Assembly: GCA_964251665.1 (NCBI GenBank)
Contig: CAXUKO010000021.1
Location: 1 to 64,000 of the forward strand
Reading direction: 5' to 3'
Length of the DNA: 64,000 nucleotides
Source of the DNA: JBBQLG01 sp964251665
GTDB lineage: Bacteria; Bacteroidota; Bacteroidia; Cytophagales; Spirosomataceae
A program made the translations under genes and the position numbers. This document shows, one piece after another, positions 47,036 to 56,461 of the stretch (position 1 is its first letter; each line of letters opens with the position of its first letter). Under the pieces are notes generated by a model, which was given only the letters and a program-made list of their open reading frames with translations, had not been told where the DNA came from and did not search any database.

Positions 47036-47245
47036 GATCTATAAGGTGTTAGAAAGTTTGTAGTTGGTTATCCGGTTTGGATAGGTCAAAGGTCGGGCAC
47101 GCAGCCGGGCCGGGCTATCACAAATGGGTCAATGACTACCACTTTTGGGACTATGACGAACCCCGTACTGTTCCGACCCGGCAGCCCCGCTCTAATCGGA
47201 CAGGTACACAGAGGCTGCCCGCGCCAGCTAATTGACTGGGTACGG

Positions 47246-47917
47246 TCATAGACCACTCGTTCCGGTTGGTGTAAAAACCGCCCCGGAAGCGTCCCCGAAA
47301 GACTCCTCTGCGCGGAACTGGATCGTCCAGCCACCCACTGCCGCCGGTACTTCCGAGAACAGCCATGGCCGACCCGTTTGAGCCAGAATCAGCAGGCCGT
47401 AGTCGTCACCAACGGCATTGAAACCAGCCTGCGGGCTGCATTTGGCAAACTGCGGCAGTCCGTACTGCCCTTTCAGCCAGGCCGTTGTAGCCGTAACATT
47501 ATCGGTCGCGATGCCAACTTCGCTGATTCCCTGGATGTAGCCGCCGACCGACTCGGCATAGCCCGCATCCCGGCGTTCGATGAACTCCACGATATTGCCG
47601 TCGGGATCGCGGAAGTAGCTGGCCAGGGCTTTCCAGTTCGGAAAATGAGCAATTCGCTGTCCCGACAAACCGGTATCGAGGTAAGGCACGTCGAACCAAA
47701 GCTGGTACTGTTCCAGGGTATAGAGCGGCACATTGAAAGCAAAATGGCCGGGGGCCGTTGGTTCGTCCGTTTGCCGGAGTACCAGTTCCGTCCACCCCGC
47801 CTGAAAGGCAGCGTTTCGGTCTGTGCTGGTCAGCAGCGCCAGCCCCAGTTTACGGGCATAAAACGCTTGTAAAGCGGGCAGGTTATTGGTCGGGAGTTCG
47901 AGTCGGGTAATACGCAT
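47246..47917 (-). CDS. VOC-superfamily (glyoxalase/dioxygenase-like) protein
   Basis: A 223-residue protein with two beta-alpha-beta-beta-beta modules. The first starts RITRLELPTNNLPALQAFYA and ends with YFRDPDGNIVEFIERR, whose Glu is the usual metal ligand. The second starts GISEVGIATDNVTATTAWLK and runs to GGWTIQFRAEES. The family includes glyoxalases, extradiol dioxygenases and resistance proteins; the substrate cannot be told. It has no signal peptide. Confidence 0.82.
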   Translation of the reverse strand: MRITRLELPTNNLPALQAFYARKLGLALLTSTDRNAAFQAGWTELVLRQTDEPTAPGHFAFNVPLYTLEQYQLWFDVPYLDTGLSGQRIAHFPNWKALASYFRDPDGNIVEFIERRDAGYAESVGGYIQGISEVGIATDNVTATTAWLKGQYGLPQFAKCSPQAGFNAVGDDYGLLILAQTGRPWLFSEVPAAVGGWTIQFRAEESFGDASGAVFTPTGTSGL

Positions 47918-48039
47918 GGCTAAGGGAGTAGGCTACAGGGCTAAGGAACGGGACTTACTCATGTCCCCACCAGGCTTGCCGGCGCCTGGGCGGGCGGCTG
48001 AACTTGGCGGGTCGGAGTTTGACCAGACGTTTCACAGGG

Positions 48040-48549
48040 TTAAGCGCGTTTCCAGGTTATAATAACATCCATTGAGGGGTTTTCGGCGCCCGAGCGAACA
48101 CGCACGGTGAAACCACTTTCCGAGGAGTCGATCACCTCCCATTCACGCACGCGCCGGGTGTCACCCTCCACAAGCCGGAGAGTTCTGGTCTGGTCGGCAT
48201 AGAGCCAGGTACCCGCCTTTCTGGTGGCCTGACTACGTCCGTTGCACTGGAGTTTACCCGAATCGGTTGTCAACTGCCCGCTCGACTCAAAGGCAAGGGT
48301 ATTATCCAGCTCGCAGGGCTGTAGAAATGGGATAAGGTCGGAGTCAGGTTTCCCATCGCCATCGTAATCAACGGGCCGGGCGAGTTTAAAACTAACCATC
48401 TGCCAGCGGGTACCCCCAAAGGAAATCATGCGCTTTTCGGGGTGCAGGGATGGTCCGTTGTTGGGAACCATCGTCCAGGAAGTGGCAAAGAACAACAGGC
48501 CGAGCAGAGCCGCCCCGAGTGGAAATTTGGAGTTGATTGTGCGTTTCAT
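48040..48549 (-). CDS. Secreted lipocalin-like protein
   Basis: A 169-residue protein with an N-terminal signal (about 8-26, GAALLGLLFFATSWTMV). The mature part contains GTRWQMVSFKL, LIPFLQPCELDNTLAFESSG (two cysteines in the protein, which may pair) and TRTLRLVEGD, as in lipocalin-like DUF proteins. The function is unknown. A CACTTTTG sequence about 45 bp upstream (minus strand, 48600-48593) is a weak -7 candidate without a well-spaced -33 box. Confidence 0.7.
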   Translation of the reverse strand: MKRTINSKFPLGAALLGLLFFATSWTMVPNNGPSLHPEKRMISFGGTRWQMVSFKLARPVDYDGDGKPDSDLIPFLQPCELDNTLAFESSGQLTTDSGKLQCNGRSQATRKAGTWLYADQTRTLRLVEGDTRRVREWEVIDSSESGFTVRVRSGAENPSMDVIITWKRA

Positions 48550-48731
48550 TGGTTGATTGGTTTAAAAGAGAGTTGTGTGTCACTTGACTCGACAAAAGTG
48601 GGTTGTTGCGTCGCTGATTCCCTGTCAAATCGGTATGAACTGGCAGAACCAACGCCTGAACGGGTTTTACCCCGCGTCTGACTGTACGCCTGTTCCGTGG
48701 GCATAGAAACCCGTCGGGCGCATACCGCGTA

Positions 48732-49616
48732 TCACCGGATGGAGCGAAAATACTGGTACAGCGAAGCCAACTCTTTATTGCTGTATTGTGCGGTCATTTT
48801 CCAGGGCATGTGCTCGTTATTGATCTGGTGGCCAGTCGGCGTTTTACCGGTACGCAGCGTATGAACAAACTGCGTCAGGGTCCAGCGGCCCGTCGCGCCG
48901 GTGCGGGTCAGGTCGGGAGTGGGCGGAAAACCGGGCGCTACGGGGTCACCGCCCTTCAGGCTGGGCGTGTGGCAGCCGCTGCACGTGATGGACAGGTACT
49001 TACCCTGCCCGATACCCAGCGTTGTGTCGGCGCGGGCAACCATTGGCTGTTGATGGTCGATCAGTTCGACCGGCAGCAAAGGCATTTTGCCTGCGTACGT
49101 CATCACCTTGGCCACTGGCCCGACGTCGTGAGCGGGCAGTTCGTTATCGACGGGAGGCACCTGCCGACAGTACGCAATCAGGGCCTGGAGGTCGGGTTCG
49201 GCCAGCACCGTGCTTTCGTGGGCGGGCATAAACAGCAGCGGCCGACCCGTGCGGTCAACGCCGTGGCGCAGGGCCATCAGCCAGTCGGCGGTGCTATAAT
49301 CGGCGGGCCGGCCGCCCTTACCGCGCGTCAGGTTCGTGGCGACCAGCCTGCCGACGGCCGGGTCATTCATAAATACTTTCCCCGCCAGGTTCCTGCCGTG
49401 GCAATCCATGCAGCCTTTAATCGTGGCTAAGTGTTGACCCCGCAGCAGGGTAGTCTGGTCGTTGGGGATAGGCAGGGTCTCGGCAGTAAACGAATACCGC
49501 TTTTGAATGCGCTGATTGATGTTGTGGGAGACGGCAAAATAGCCGAACAGCAGTAAGACGATCAGGGCCAGAAAGAGGCCGCCGATCCATTTCCCAAGGG
49601 TACATAGTGTGTTCAT
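48732..49616 (-). CDS. Membrane-anchored dihaem cytochrome c
   Basis: A 294-residue protein from the ATG at 49616; the longer frame adds 15 polar residues before the membrane helix (WIGGLFLALIVLLLFGYF). Two haem motifs are visible: CMDCH in the first half and CSGCH in the second. Downstream methionines (LLFMPAHES and NNEHMPWKMT) are candidate distal ligands. It resembles dihaem subunits that pass electrons from periplasmic dehydrogenases, but no dehydrogenase gene is adjacent. It is divergent from the kinase gene at 49818. Confidence 0.85.
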   Translation of the reverse strand: MNTLCTLGKWIGGLFLALIVLLLFGYFAVSHNINQRIQKRYSFTAETLPIPNDQTTLLRGQHLATIKGCMDCHGRNLAGKVFMNDPAVGRLVATNLTRGKGGRPADYSTADWLMALRHGVDRTGRPLLFMPAHESTVLAEPDLQALIAYCRQVPPVDNELPAHDVGPVAKVMTYAGKMPLLPVELIDHQQPMVARADTTLGIGQGKYLSITCSGCHTPSLKGGDPVAPGFPPTPDLTRTGATGRWTLTQFVHTLRTGKTPTGHQINNEHMPWKMTAQYSNKELASLYQYFRSIR

Positions 49617-49817
49617 GCCAGGCTTGTTTTTATCAGATACACCCAAAATTGACCGGGCCATGACCAGGAAGACAGAAGGAGATTCCCGAAATGAGAAAAG
49701 CGCTGGGTGGATTGGTATAAACCCTGACCGAATTGACCCCGCCGAACCCGTATACTTGGATAGCGTCGGCCCGTGTGTTAATTTGCTTTTACAACATGCA
49801 TCATCTATCGAACAGCA

Positions 49818-50930
49818 TTGAAATCTTCCATCGACACCAGATTACACCTGTTCGGGCCGTTCCTGCTGTTTATTTGTGGGACGCTCTTTTTTCGCTTAAA
49901 TACCCTAACCGATTTTAATTACGCTGACTTATACCGCTACGATCTGGTCGGCATACTTGCTGGTTATGTAAACTGGCATATTGGGCGCTGGGTCCTGCTG
50001 AGTCTGCAACGACGTTACCCGGGTATTGATCACACCCGTCTTCGGTTCATCATTTATGGATTATTGTTACCGGTACTGGTCGCCAATGGTACTATTCTCC
50101 GAACGGAACCACTGGGCTGGCTTGGACTGGAGCCAGCCGGAAATACAGGCTTCGGCTGGTTTGAACTCGATTCCGCAGGCAGCACATCCTTTCGCCAGTA
50201 CATACTTACGGCTGGCATTCAGTTATTTCACCACTGCGTCTATCTGGGTGTATACGAAGGCCTCTACCTGTTTCGGGAGTGGCAACAGCTCTACCGGGAA
50301 AAAGAGCGTTTATTGAAAGCCGAATGGCAAGCGCGTTTTGATGCGCTGAAAAGCGAGGTAAATCCTCATTTTTTGTTTAATGCGCTGAATGCGCTGTCTA
50401 CTCTGATTGACGAGTCGCCCGCCCGGGCCGGAACGTACGTCGATGAACTCTCGAAAGTGTATCGCTACCTGCTCCAATCCAACCGTGGCGACCGGTTGGA
50501 CGGCCGCATCCCCGCTGGTGCGGGACCGGAACGGAATTTAACAACGGTCGAATCAGAGCTGGTCTTCATTGAGTCGTATGGGCATCTTCTCCAAACGCGC
50601 TACGGAACCGGTTTTTCTATGTGTGTTCAGGTAGAGCCTGCCTACCGCACTTATTTGCTACCGCCCTTGACCCTTCAACTGCTGGTCGAAAATGCCGTAA
50701 AGCACAATATAGTGCAGCCCAAACGCCCGCTGCTGGTCGAGATTGATACGACCCCGGCCGGACAGTTGCGGGTTCGTAATAATCTACAGCGTAAAACCGC
50801 GCGCGTGCTCAGTAATGGTGTCGGCTTAAATAGCATTGCTACCCGATACAAGATGATGGAGCAGGCAGAAATTGGTATCGAGGAAGATCAGCGTTACTTC
50901 ACCGTCCTGATTCCCTTACTCGAACCGTAG
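49818..50930 (+). CDS. LytS-type sensor histidine kinase, membrane-bound
   Basis: A 370-residue protein that starts at TTG 49818. The N-terminal ~160 residues hold about four hydrophobic segments (FGPFLLFICGTLFF, LLLPVLVANGTI and others). The His-kinase domain has SEVNPHFLFNALNALSTLI with the phospho-accepting His, and the ATPase part has LQLLVENAVKHNIVQPKRPL (in parts) and the G-box NGVGLNSIATRY. These kinases normally pair with a LytTR response regulator, but none is present in the window. It is a paralogue of the kinase at 52559. Confidence 0.87.
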   Translation: MKSSIDTRLHLFGPFLLFICGTLFFRLNTLTDFNYADLYRYDLVGILAGYVNWHIGRWVLLSLQRRYPGIDHTRLRFIIYGLLLPVLVANGTILRTEPLGWLGLEPAGNTGFGWFELDSAGSTSFRQYILTAGIQLFHHCVYLGVYEGLYLFREWQQLYREKERLLKAEWQARFDALKSEVNPHFLFNALNALSTLIDESPARAGTYVDELSKVYRYLLQSNRGDRLDGRIPAGAGPERNLTTVESELVFIESYGHLLQTRYGTGFSMCVQVEPAYRTYLLPPLTLQLLVENAVKHNIVQPKRPLLVEIDTTPAGQLRVRNNLQRKTARVLSNGVGLNSIATRYKMMEQAEIGIEEDQRYFTVLIPLLEP

Positions 50931-50966
50931 TCTTTACCGACCTATACACTCGAAAGACGAAACGAA

Positions 50967-51022
50967 ATACTCTGTTGACAGTCAGCAATAACCCATCAAA
51001 TTGCTGACTGTCAACAGAGTAT
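50967..51022. terminator. Strong bidirectional terminator hairpin
   Basis: Perfect 22-bp arms (50967-50988 and 51001-51022; core CTGTTGACAGTCAGCAA) enclose a 12-nt loop. It lies between the convergent kinase gene (plus, ends 50930) and lipoprotein gene (minus, ends 51056). The stem is long for an ordinary terminator, and there are no long T-tracts. Confidence 0.7.
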
Positions 51023-51055
51023 GTCATTAGCTAAGCAGAATCAGGACCTGGACAA

Positions 51056-51814
51056 TCACAAATCAGCCACATCGATCACTAATTGATACCGGTCGGAGTT
51101 CGTGAGAACGGGCTCGAAAACGCCTATTGTCGATGCCTGGTACGCTTTGTCGTAGAAGTAGTTCTTAACCGCCAGCGGCTGATTGGTCGCCACGTCGCGC
51201 GCCGTGATTTTATACTGACCAACGGGTACGTTGTAGGAATACAGCCAATCGGGCCGGGCTACCTGCGTTTCGCCCGTGCTGCCATCCACCAGCGGGCCCA
51301 CCGGCGTCAGCGTTACTTCAATATTGGGAAAGTGGGCATTACGGGTATGATTATCCACTTCAATCGTGCCGCCATACCAGCCACTGTCGCCGAAATTCGA
51401 CCGTGGGCCGGCAATCATCAGTTTGAGGTTTTTTACCGCGCCGTCTTCCGGCGAAAACGCGCTGTCATCTTCAACGAACAACGCCAGCTTAAAGGGGTAG
51501 TTCAGGTAGTTGAGGGTAACATGGCCCCGCACGTAGTACGATCCAATCAGCGGTCCTCCGCCCGTACTGAGCTTGATTTTGTAGTTTCCGTTGGCGTCGG
51601 AATACCCAATCAGGTTATTGACGACCCCACCGGTATTGTTGATTGTGATCTCAGCCCCTTTAATGGGCCGGTTTTGGGCATCAACCACTCTGCCGGATAC
51701 ATAACCGGCCTGGGGTGCCGTCGAATCAGGCGTGATTGACTCGCCGGTTGGTTTGGAGCAGGCTACCAGGCTAATCAGGCTGGCTGCCAGCAGTACTTGT
51801 GTTAGCGGTTTCAT
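51056..51814 (-). CDS. Lipoprotein with carboxypeptidase-regulatory-like domain
   Basis: A 252-residue protein from the ATG at 51814, which gives a lipoprotein signal (LLAASLISLVAC); the frame extends upstream without a signal. The first domain is AGYVSGRVVDAQNRPIKGAEI with YSDANGNYKIKL, a carboxypeptidase-regulatory-like fold. A second beta domain has WYGGTIEVDNH and VTLTPVGPLVDGSTGE ... PVGQYKITARD. It is clearly related to the lipoprotein at 55374-56191. The function is unknown; a cell-surface or periplasmic binding role fits. Confidence 0.8.
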   Translation of the reverse strand: MKPLTQVLLAASLISLVACSKPTGESITPDSTAPQAGYVSGRVVDAQNRPIKGAEITINNTGGVVNNLIGYSDANGNYKIKLSTGGGPLIGSYYVRGHVTLNYLNYPFKLALFVEDDSAFSPEDGAVKNLKLMIAGPRSNFGDSGWYGGTIEVDNHTRNAHFPNIEVTLTPVGPLVDGSTGETQVARPDWLYSYNVPVGQYKITARDVATNQPLAVKNYFYDKAYQASTIGVFEPVLTNSDRYQLVIDVADL

Positions 51815-51932
51815 AAGAGGACGATTTATCTGTATGGTCTGGTCAATATTGAGGGTATCCGGCGACGGCCGGACACTGGAACTGATTTGTGTTGGGTGAG
51901 GACAGTTCAACAGTACCGTCGCTCGGGGCCGA

Positions 51933-52325
51933 TTATAACTTCCTGGCCGTCGCCGATGCGCCATTGCCAAACCGGAGTTCGACCTGCACCACCTGACCGG
52001 CAGCGTCTTTCTTGAAAAGCAGGTGAGCGGTTTCGCCAACTACGTCAAATTCCGTTTCGCTGATTTGTTTCAGTTCGGTCTTTGTGTCTTCGCCCGGCGG
52101 TAAAATGTACAGTTTCTCCCCGGCCAGGCTAATCGTCAGTCGCTGCGCGGGGGCTGTCTCATAGGTTCCCACATATACCTGTAAGGAATCGGGCGACTGC
52201 TGCGTCCGGGCGACTGACACCATCGTTTGGGGGTTTGTGGTCGTAAGCGTTTTGGGTTGGGCCAGCGTGATTGCGGAGGGGCCAGCCACGAAAAGAGTGA
52301 GCAGAAGCAAGCGGGTTGTGTTCAT
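51933..52325 (-). CDS. Small secreted protein with DUF3471-like domain
   Basis: A 130-residue protein from the ATG at 52325, with a signal peptide (LLLLTLFVAGPSAITLAQP). The mature part has YVGTYETAPAQRLTISLAGEKLYILPPG (in parts) and ETEFDVVGETAHLLFKKDAAGQVVQVEL (in parts), as in the DUF3471 domain found at the C-terminus of penicillin-binding-like and other proteins. Here it stands alone. It is divergent from the kinase at 52559 and 118 bp upstream of the lipoprotein on the same strand. Confidence 0.72.
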   Translation of the reverse strand: MNTTRLLLLTLFVAGPSAITLAQPKTLTTTNPQTMVSVARTQQSPDSLQVYVGTYETAPAQRLTISLAGEKLYILPPGEDTKTELKQISETEFDVVGETAHLLFKKDAAGQVVQVELRFGNGASATARKL

Positions 52326-52558
52326 GCGTGTGTGATTGTTTGTGAATGGGACAAAGGTGACCGATGCGGTATCCGTAAGCGATGCTCTTCTGCATGAGTT
52401 GCCGGATTGGACGAATGAGCCTGCCCGAAATCGGGTTGAACTGCGCACATCCTGGTTTCGGCGGTTCGTTCATAGTAGGCCTATCGGCGGGGCCAGTGTG
52501 CATATTCGTTGGGTCTGCTGTATCTTCGTTCCGTAGGGCATTTCCCTTCTGGTTCACC

Positions 52559-53932
52559 ATGATTCATGCTTATTATCTGGGGGCGGTTAGTGCAATTTTC
52601 CTCCTGAACGCCGTTCAATGGAGCTTCTCGCGCGACTGGATACATGGTCTGTTCACCTTCCATCCGTTTGTCTGGCTTTTGCTCGCGCTGGCCCAGGACC
52701 TGCCCTTTACCGAGCCTTGTTTTCTGGCCGTGCACACAGGCGGGGATGGCCTGATCTTAATCAGCTACGTAGAGCTGGTTCGTCGCCTGTTCGGCAATGA
52801 GCACGCCCGCTACCCATTCAGTCAATGGGCTCGTCCGGTTCAACTGGGCATACTGGCCTATGCCCTGGCTGAGGTTGGTTTGCTGCTAATTATGCCTGAC
52901 CACTGGCTGCCGACACCGATCTACCCGTATGCGTCGCTCGTTTACTGGAGCACGTTAACCGCCTGTTGCGCCGTGGGCATGGGCATTGCGGTCCGGCGCG
53001 GAAATGCCGTCGGGTGGTTCTTTGCGGTTGGCAGTTTGCTGCTGATGCTCAACGAAGCCCAGAGCGTATATTACTTCTTCACGCGTCTGTTCATGAACGG
53101 GCCTGTCGCTCCGTCCGAAGCGACGATGCACGTGATTCAGCAAATCATCATCGGCGGATTCATCGTCAAGCTGCTTTGCTTTTCGCTCTGTCTGGTCTTC
53201 TGGCAGCGGAAAACGGCCGTAGCGCGGGCCGTGGCCCTGACCCGCACCGAGGAGCAGTTGGTGCAGGAACGTTTAGCGGCCGAGCTGATTCAGCAGCGGC
53301 TCGAACAGGAAAAAGCCCGGGTGCAACTGCGCGCGCTACAGGCTCAGGTAAATCCGCATTTTCTGTTCAACAGCCTCAATTCCCTGTCGGCGCTGATTGA
53401 CGATGACCCGGAGCGGGCCGGGCAGTTTGTCAACGAACTAAGCGTTGTTTACCGGTATCTGCTGCGGGCCAACCATGCGCCGGAGCAGGATCGGGATCAA
53501 TCCCTGACAACACTGGCGAATGAACTTGCCTTTATTGAATCGTACTACCACCTGCTCCAGACCCGTTACGGCACCGGCCTGAACCTGCACGTTTCGATAA
53601 GCAGCCAGCATCAACATCTGTTGCTGCCACCGCTGACGTTGCAACTGCTGGTCGAAAACGCCGTTAAGCACAACGTTACTTCACCGAAGCGCCCCCTGAC
53701 GGTCGAAATTTTCGTCGACCCGGGTGGCTACCTGACTGTCCGCAACAATCTGCAACGCAAACAGGTGCGTGTTTTATCGAATGGCGTCGGCTTATCGACG
53801 ATTGCGGCTCAGTACCTCAACCTGCATCAACCCGCCCCGGAGGTTCGCGCGGATAACGATCAGTTTACCATCCGGCTGCCCCTGATTGCGCCGTCTCCCG
53901 GCGTGATTGCTCCGGCCGAATCCAAGGGTTGA
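52559..53932 (+). CDS. LytS-type sensor histidine kinase, second paralogue
   Basis: A 457-residue protein from the ATG at 52559; the longer open frame to 52382 lacks a membrane segment at its start and overlaps the divergent gene. The N-terminal ~215 residues have six or seven hydrophobic segments (YYLGAVSAIFLLNAV, FVWLLLALAQ and others). A coiled-coil-like linker (LVQERLAAELIQQRLEQEKA) precedes the kinase part with AQVNPHFLFNSLNSLSALI and LQLLVENAVKHNVTSPKRPL (in parts), NNLQRK and NGVGLSTIAAQY. It shares the C-terminal text with the kinase at 49818. No response regulator is adjacent. Confidence 0.87.
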   Translation: MIHAYYLGAVSAIFLLNAVQWSFSRDWIHGLFTFHPFVWLLLALAQDLPFTEPCFLAVHTGGDGLILISYVELVRRLFGNEHARYPFSQWARPVQLGILAYALAEVGLLLIMPDHWLPTPIYPYASLVYWSTLTACCAVGMGIAVRRGNAVGWFFAVGSLLLMLNEAQSVYYFFTRLFMNGPVAPSEATMHVIQQIIIGGFIVKLLCFSLCLVFWQRKTAVARAVALTRTEEQLVQERLAAELIQQRLEQEKARVQLRALQAQVNPHFLFNSLNSLSALIDDDPERAGQFVNELSVVYRYLLRANHAPEQDRDQSLTTLANELAFIESYYHLLQTRYGTGLNLHVSISSQHQHLLLPPLTLQLLVENAVKHNVTSPKRPLTVEIFVDPGGYLTVRNNLQRKQVRVLSNGVGLSTIAAQYLNLHQPAPEVRADNDQFTIRLPLIAPSPGVIAPAESKG

Positions 53933-53994
53933 CGAAAGCGGCCAGTCGCTCAGGACGCAGTGGTCAACCCACATCCAGGTTCGACCGGATGCGC

Positions 53995-55350
53995 CTACTC
54001 CCGGGCCAGTATCGTTAGCCTTGCACTGACCGGCATGGTTTTATGTTCGGTAACGGTGCAGGTCTCTGCCTTGTAGCTATGTTTTGTCACGACCCGGCCG
54101 CTGATTTGTATGATTAGCTTTACCGTTCCATTCGCCCGTTCAGCCTTCACGACCTGAATGGCTCCCGATTCGGTTTTAGCAACTAAGCAGGTCGAGTAAG
54201 AAGACGACCCACCGACGTTGTCGCCTTTGCCGGCCGCATCCAGAACACTGATTGAGGTGGTTTCCGAATCGTCAATACCGTCTGTAAACGGGTGTGCGCC
54301 AACCGAAAGGCTGTTCAGGAACAGCGAAATCTGGCCAGTTTTACCCGTCGAATCAGCCCCTGCCGCCGTTGCGATGAGATGACCATTCAACAGGCTCCCG
54401 TTCGCGGTTACATTATCGAACGAATGGCCGTTAATGATCAGGCTGTTTTCACCCAGAATTATAAGTTCACTGGATAGCAAAAATTTAGCGTTCGACCCGG
54501 GATTTTTGATCTCAACGGTAACCATAACATGGTTATTCTTCGGCTTTCGGCCGGGTGCTACGTAGAGAATCTGCGATGTCTGGGGGTTATATCCTACCCC
54601 GCCCCAACTCTGGTCTTTGGGCGTTGACGTTGTCCAATCGACGTTGTTGATGTACAGTTTAGCGACGTCACTGTTGGCAACCACCGGGTTGACCAACGGA
54701 GCAACAAGGTCCGCTTCAGAATCACCCGAAGTCCAGTCCGGGAAATGCCCGCCATTCGGGTAGCGCATGAGTTTCATTTCACGGGAGTCGCCGACCAGTA
54801 CGGAGTCTTTCTCTGGTGTTAACAGGTACTCCGTTACCAGCGCCCACCAGTTTCCTTTCCCAACTTTTGTCGTTACGGTCTTTTTAACCTTATCAACTTT
54901 AGCCACATGGTTTAATTGCCAGGCCTGCCGCCCGTCCTGACGGGCGATCCCCAAAGCGTCCACGGCGGCACCATCCATCTCGTCGTCCCGATAATAATAA
55001 ATGAGTGTAACCCCCTTTTCAAAGGCGATATTCGGACTGATGGTAAAGGCTTCGCCAACCCCATTGGGGGCTTTATTTTCGCCGGGCTGCACCGTAATGG
55101 CCGTTTCCTGCTTCACCGCTCCGGCCGGAAAGACAAGCGAAATCCGGCCGTCGGCCGTCGTCAGGGTACCACCCGCCGGACCGATGGTTTTGGTGGTGAG
55201 TGCCCCAATTGGCTGCCCAACGGGCGTAGGGGTGGCGGTCAGGCTGTCGCCCGGCGTGGGCGAACCGCCGGGGCTAACGGCATCGGTTGGTTTCTGGCAG
55301 GCCAGCAGGCCGCCAAGCAGCAGAAGCGGAAGGTAGTTGAGACGTTTCAT
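53995..55350 (-). CDS. Lipoprotein with ZU5-like domain
   Basis: A 451-residue protein with a lipoprotein signal (LPLLLLGGLLAC) and a Pro/Thr-rich linker. A ZU5-like domain follows, with TIGPAGGTLTTADGRISLVF and PAGAVKQETAITVQP. The remainder is beta-rich and I do not recognise it; it ends with a Thr/Lys-rich domain. ZU5-like domains in bacterial surface lipoproteins are thought to be binding modules. It lies 23 bp after the end of the frameshifted lipoprotein gene on the same strand and may share its transcript. Confidence 0.72.
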   Translation of the reverse strand: MKRLNYLPLLLLGGLLACQKPTDAVSPGGSPTPGDSLTATPTPVGQPIGALTTKTIGPAGGTLTTADGRISLVFPAGAVKQETAITVQPGENKAPNGVGEAFTISPNIAFEKGVTLIYYYRDDEMDGAAVDALGIARQDGRQAWQLNHVAKVDKVKKTVTTKVGKGNWWALVTEYLLTPEKDSVLVGDSREMKLMRYPNGGHFPDWTSGDSEADLVAPLVNPVVANSDVAKLYINNVDWTTSTPKDQSWGGVGYNPQTSQILYVAPGRKPKNNHVMVTVEIKNPGSNAKFLLSSELIILGENSLIINGHSFDNVTANGSLLNGHLIATAAGADSTGKTGQISLFLNSLSVGAHPFTDGIDDSETTSISVLDAAGKGDNVGGSSSYSTCLVAKTESGAIQVVKAERANGTVKLIIQISGRVVTKHSYKAETCTVTEHKTMPVSARLTILARE

Positions 55351-55373
55351 GATCGAAAAAGGGGCTGATTGAT

Positions 55374-56191
55374 TTAGTGTCTGTTGGTGAAGCCTATACC
55401 CATCTGATTAAAGCGCGTGGCCGACTCGTTGCCGACAAAATCCAGGGTGACGGCGGGTTGGTAATCGACGTTTTCCCCAGCCCAGGCGTTGCAGACCAGC
55501 AGTTGTTCGCCGTGGGTTTATAGACCGCCGTAATTTTGTAGCGGCCCATAGGCGCGTCTTTGATGATGCCGTAACTGCCTTTTTTTGCCCGAATGGTCAG
55601 CACCTTGCCCGCCGAGCCGTCGATGAGTGGGCCAACCGGCGTCAGGGTAAGCTGGACGTTTTCGTCATCCCACAGTCCGTCCGCGTTCAGATCGCGATAC
55701 AGTTCCACGCTGCCACCGTAGTAGAGGTCTACGCTCAGATCGGGCATATGTCCGGTCAGCTTCCACTGAAAATTGCGAACCGGTTTTTCGTTACCCGTGA
55801 AGGGCGCGTCGTTTTCGGGATCGAGCCAGAGCTTGTAAATGCGGTCGTTGTACTGTTTGAGCAGGTAGCTCTTGGCAATCCACTCCCCGGCAATGTCGGT
55901 CATCTGTACCTTGTAGGTGCCGTCGGCCGCTGTTTTTACTTCGGGGCCATCGCCCGAAAAAACGGTGTGATCAACAAAGACGGTAGCGCGGGGAAGTGGT
56001 TTGCCCTGCGGGTCGGTTACCTTGCCGGTCAGGTAGCCCGCCTGTCCGGTTGGCGTACCGGAACCGGGGTCCGTTGTTGCAGGCGTATTCGGGTCAACCG
56101 CTTTCTTATCGCAGGCGGTCAGGGCCAAAATGCTGCTCAGCAGGATCAGAGTGGTACCGGCTAAGGCACGAAAAGAATATTGGGTTTTCAT
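55374..56191 (-). pseudogene. Frameshifted carboxypeptidase-regulatory-like lipoprotein
   Basis: From the ATG at 56191 the protein has a lipoprotein signal (LILLSSILALTAC), then GYLTGKVTDPQGKPLPRATV, YYGGSVELYRD and LTLTPVGPLIDGSAGK, close to the lipoprotein at 51056-51814. After MGRYKITAVYKP the reading frame runs into unlike sequence and stops at 55394. One base more in the C run at 55516-55514 would restore HGEQLLVCNAWAGENVDYQP and a sensible end, VGNESATRFNQMGIGFTNRH, with stop at 55376-55374. It is either a real single-base deletion or a base-calling error in a homopolymer. The frame break affects only the last ~45 residues. Confidence 0.75.
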
Positions 56192-56214
56192 GGCGTTTGG
56201 TTGTTTCTGTGCCA

Positions 56215-56246
56215 CAAAGGTGTTCGATCAGGCAGCCGGGTTTCAA
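56215..56246 (-). promoter_or_regulatory. Possible promoter of the frameshifted lipoprotein gene
   Basis: On the minus strand TTG (56246-56244) is followed after 21 nt by CACCTTTG (56222-56215), a one-base variant of the Bacteroidota -7 element. It lies 24 bp upstream of the start codon. The spacing is slightly long. Confidence 0.35.
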
Positions 56247-56461
56247 GGATTAGCAGCGTCGACTGGCCAATGGGCTGCATCAATTGCGCAGAAGCCGGAC
56301 TGATTTGAACGAACCCTGTGCTGGCCCCTTTAGAAGATGAAGCCTTAGCTGATCGCTGTGAAACCGCGCATCAATCAAGGGGATAACCCTAAACAGAAAT
56401 ACCCCGGACCGTTCACCTGACGAGCGAACGGTCCAGCGTATACGTTACCAAGAACTACTGC

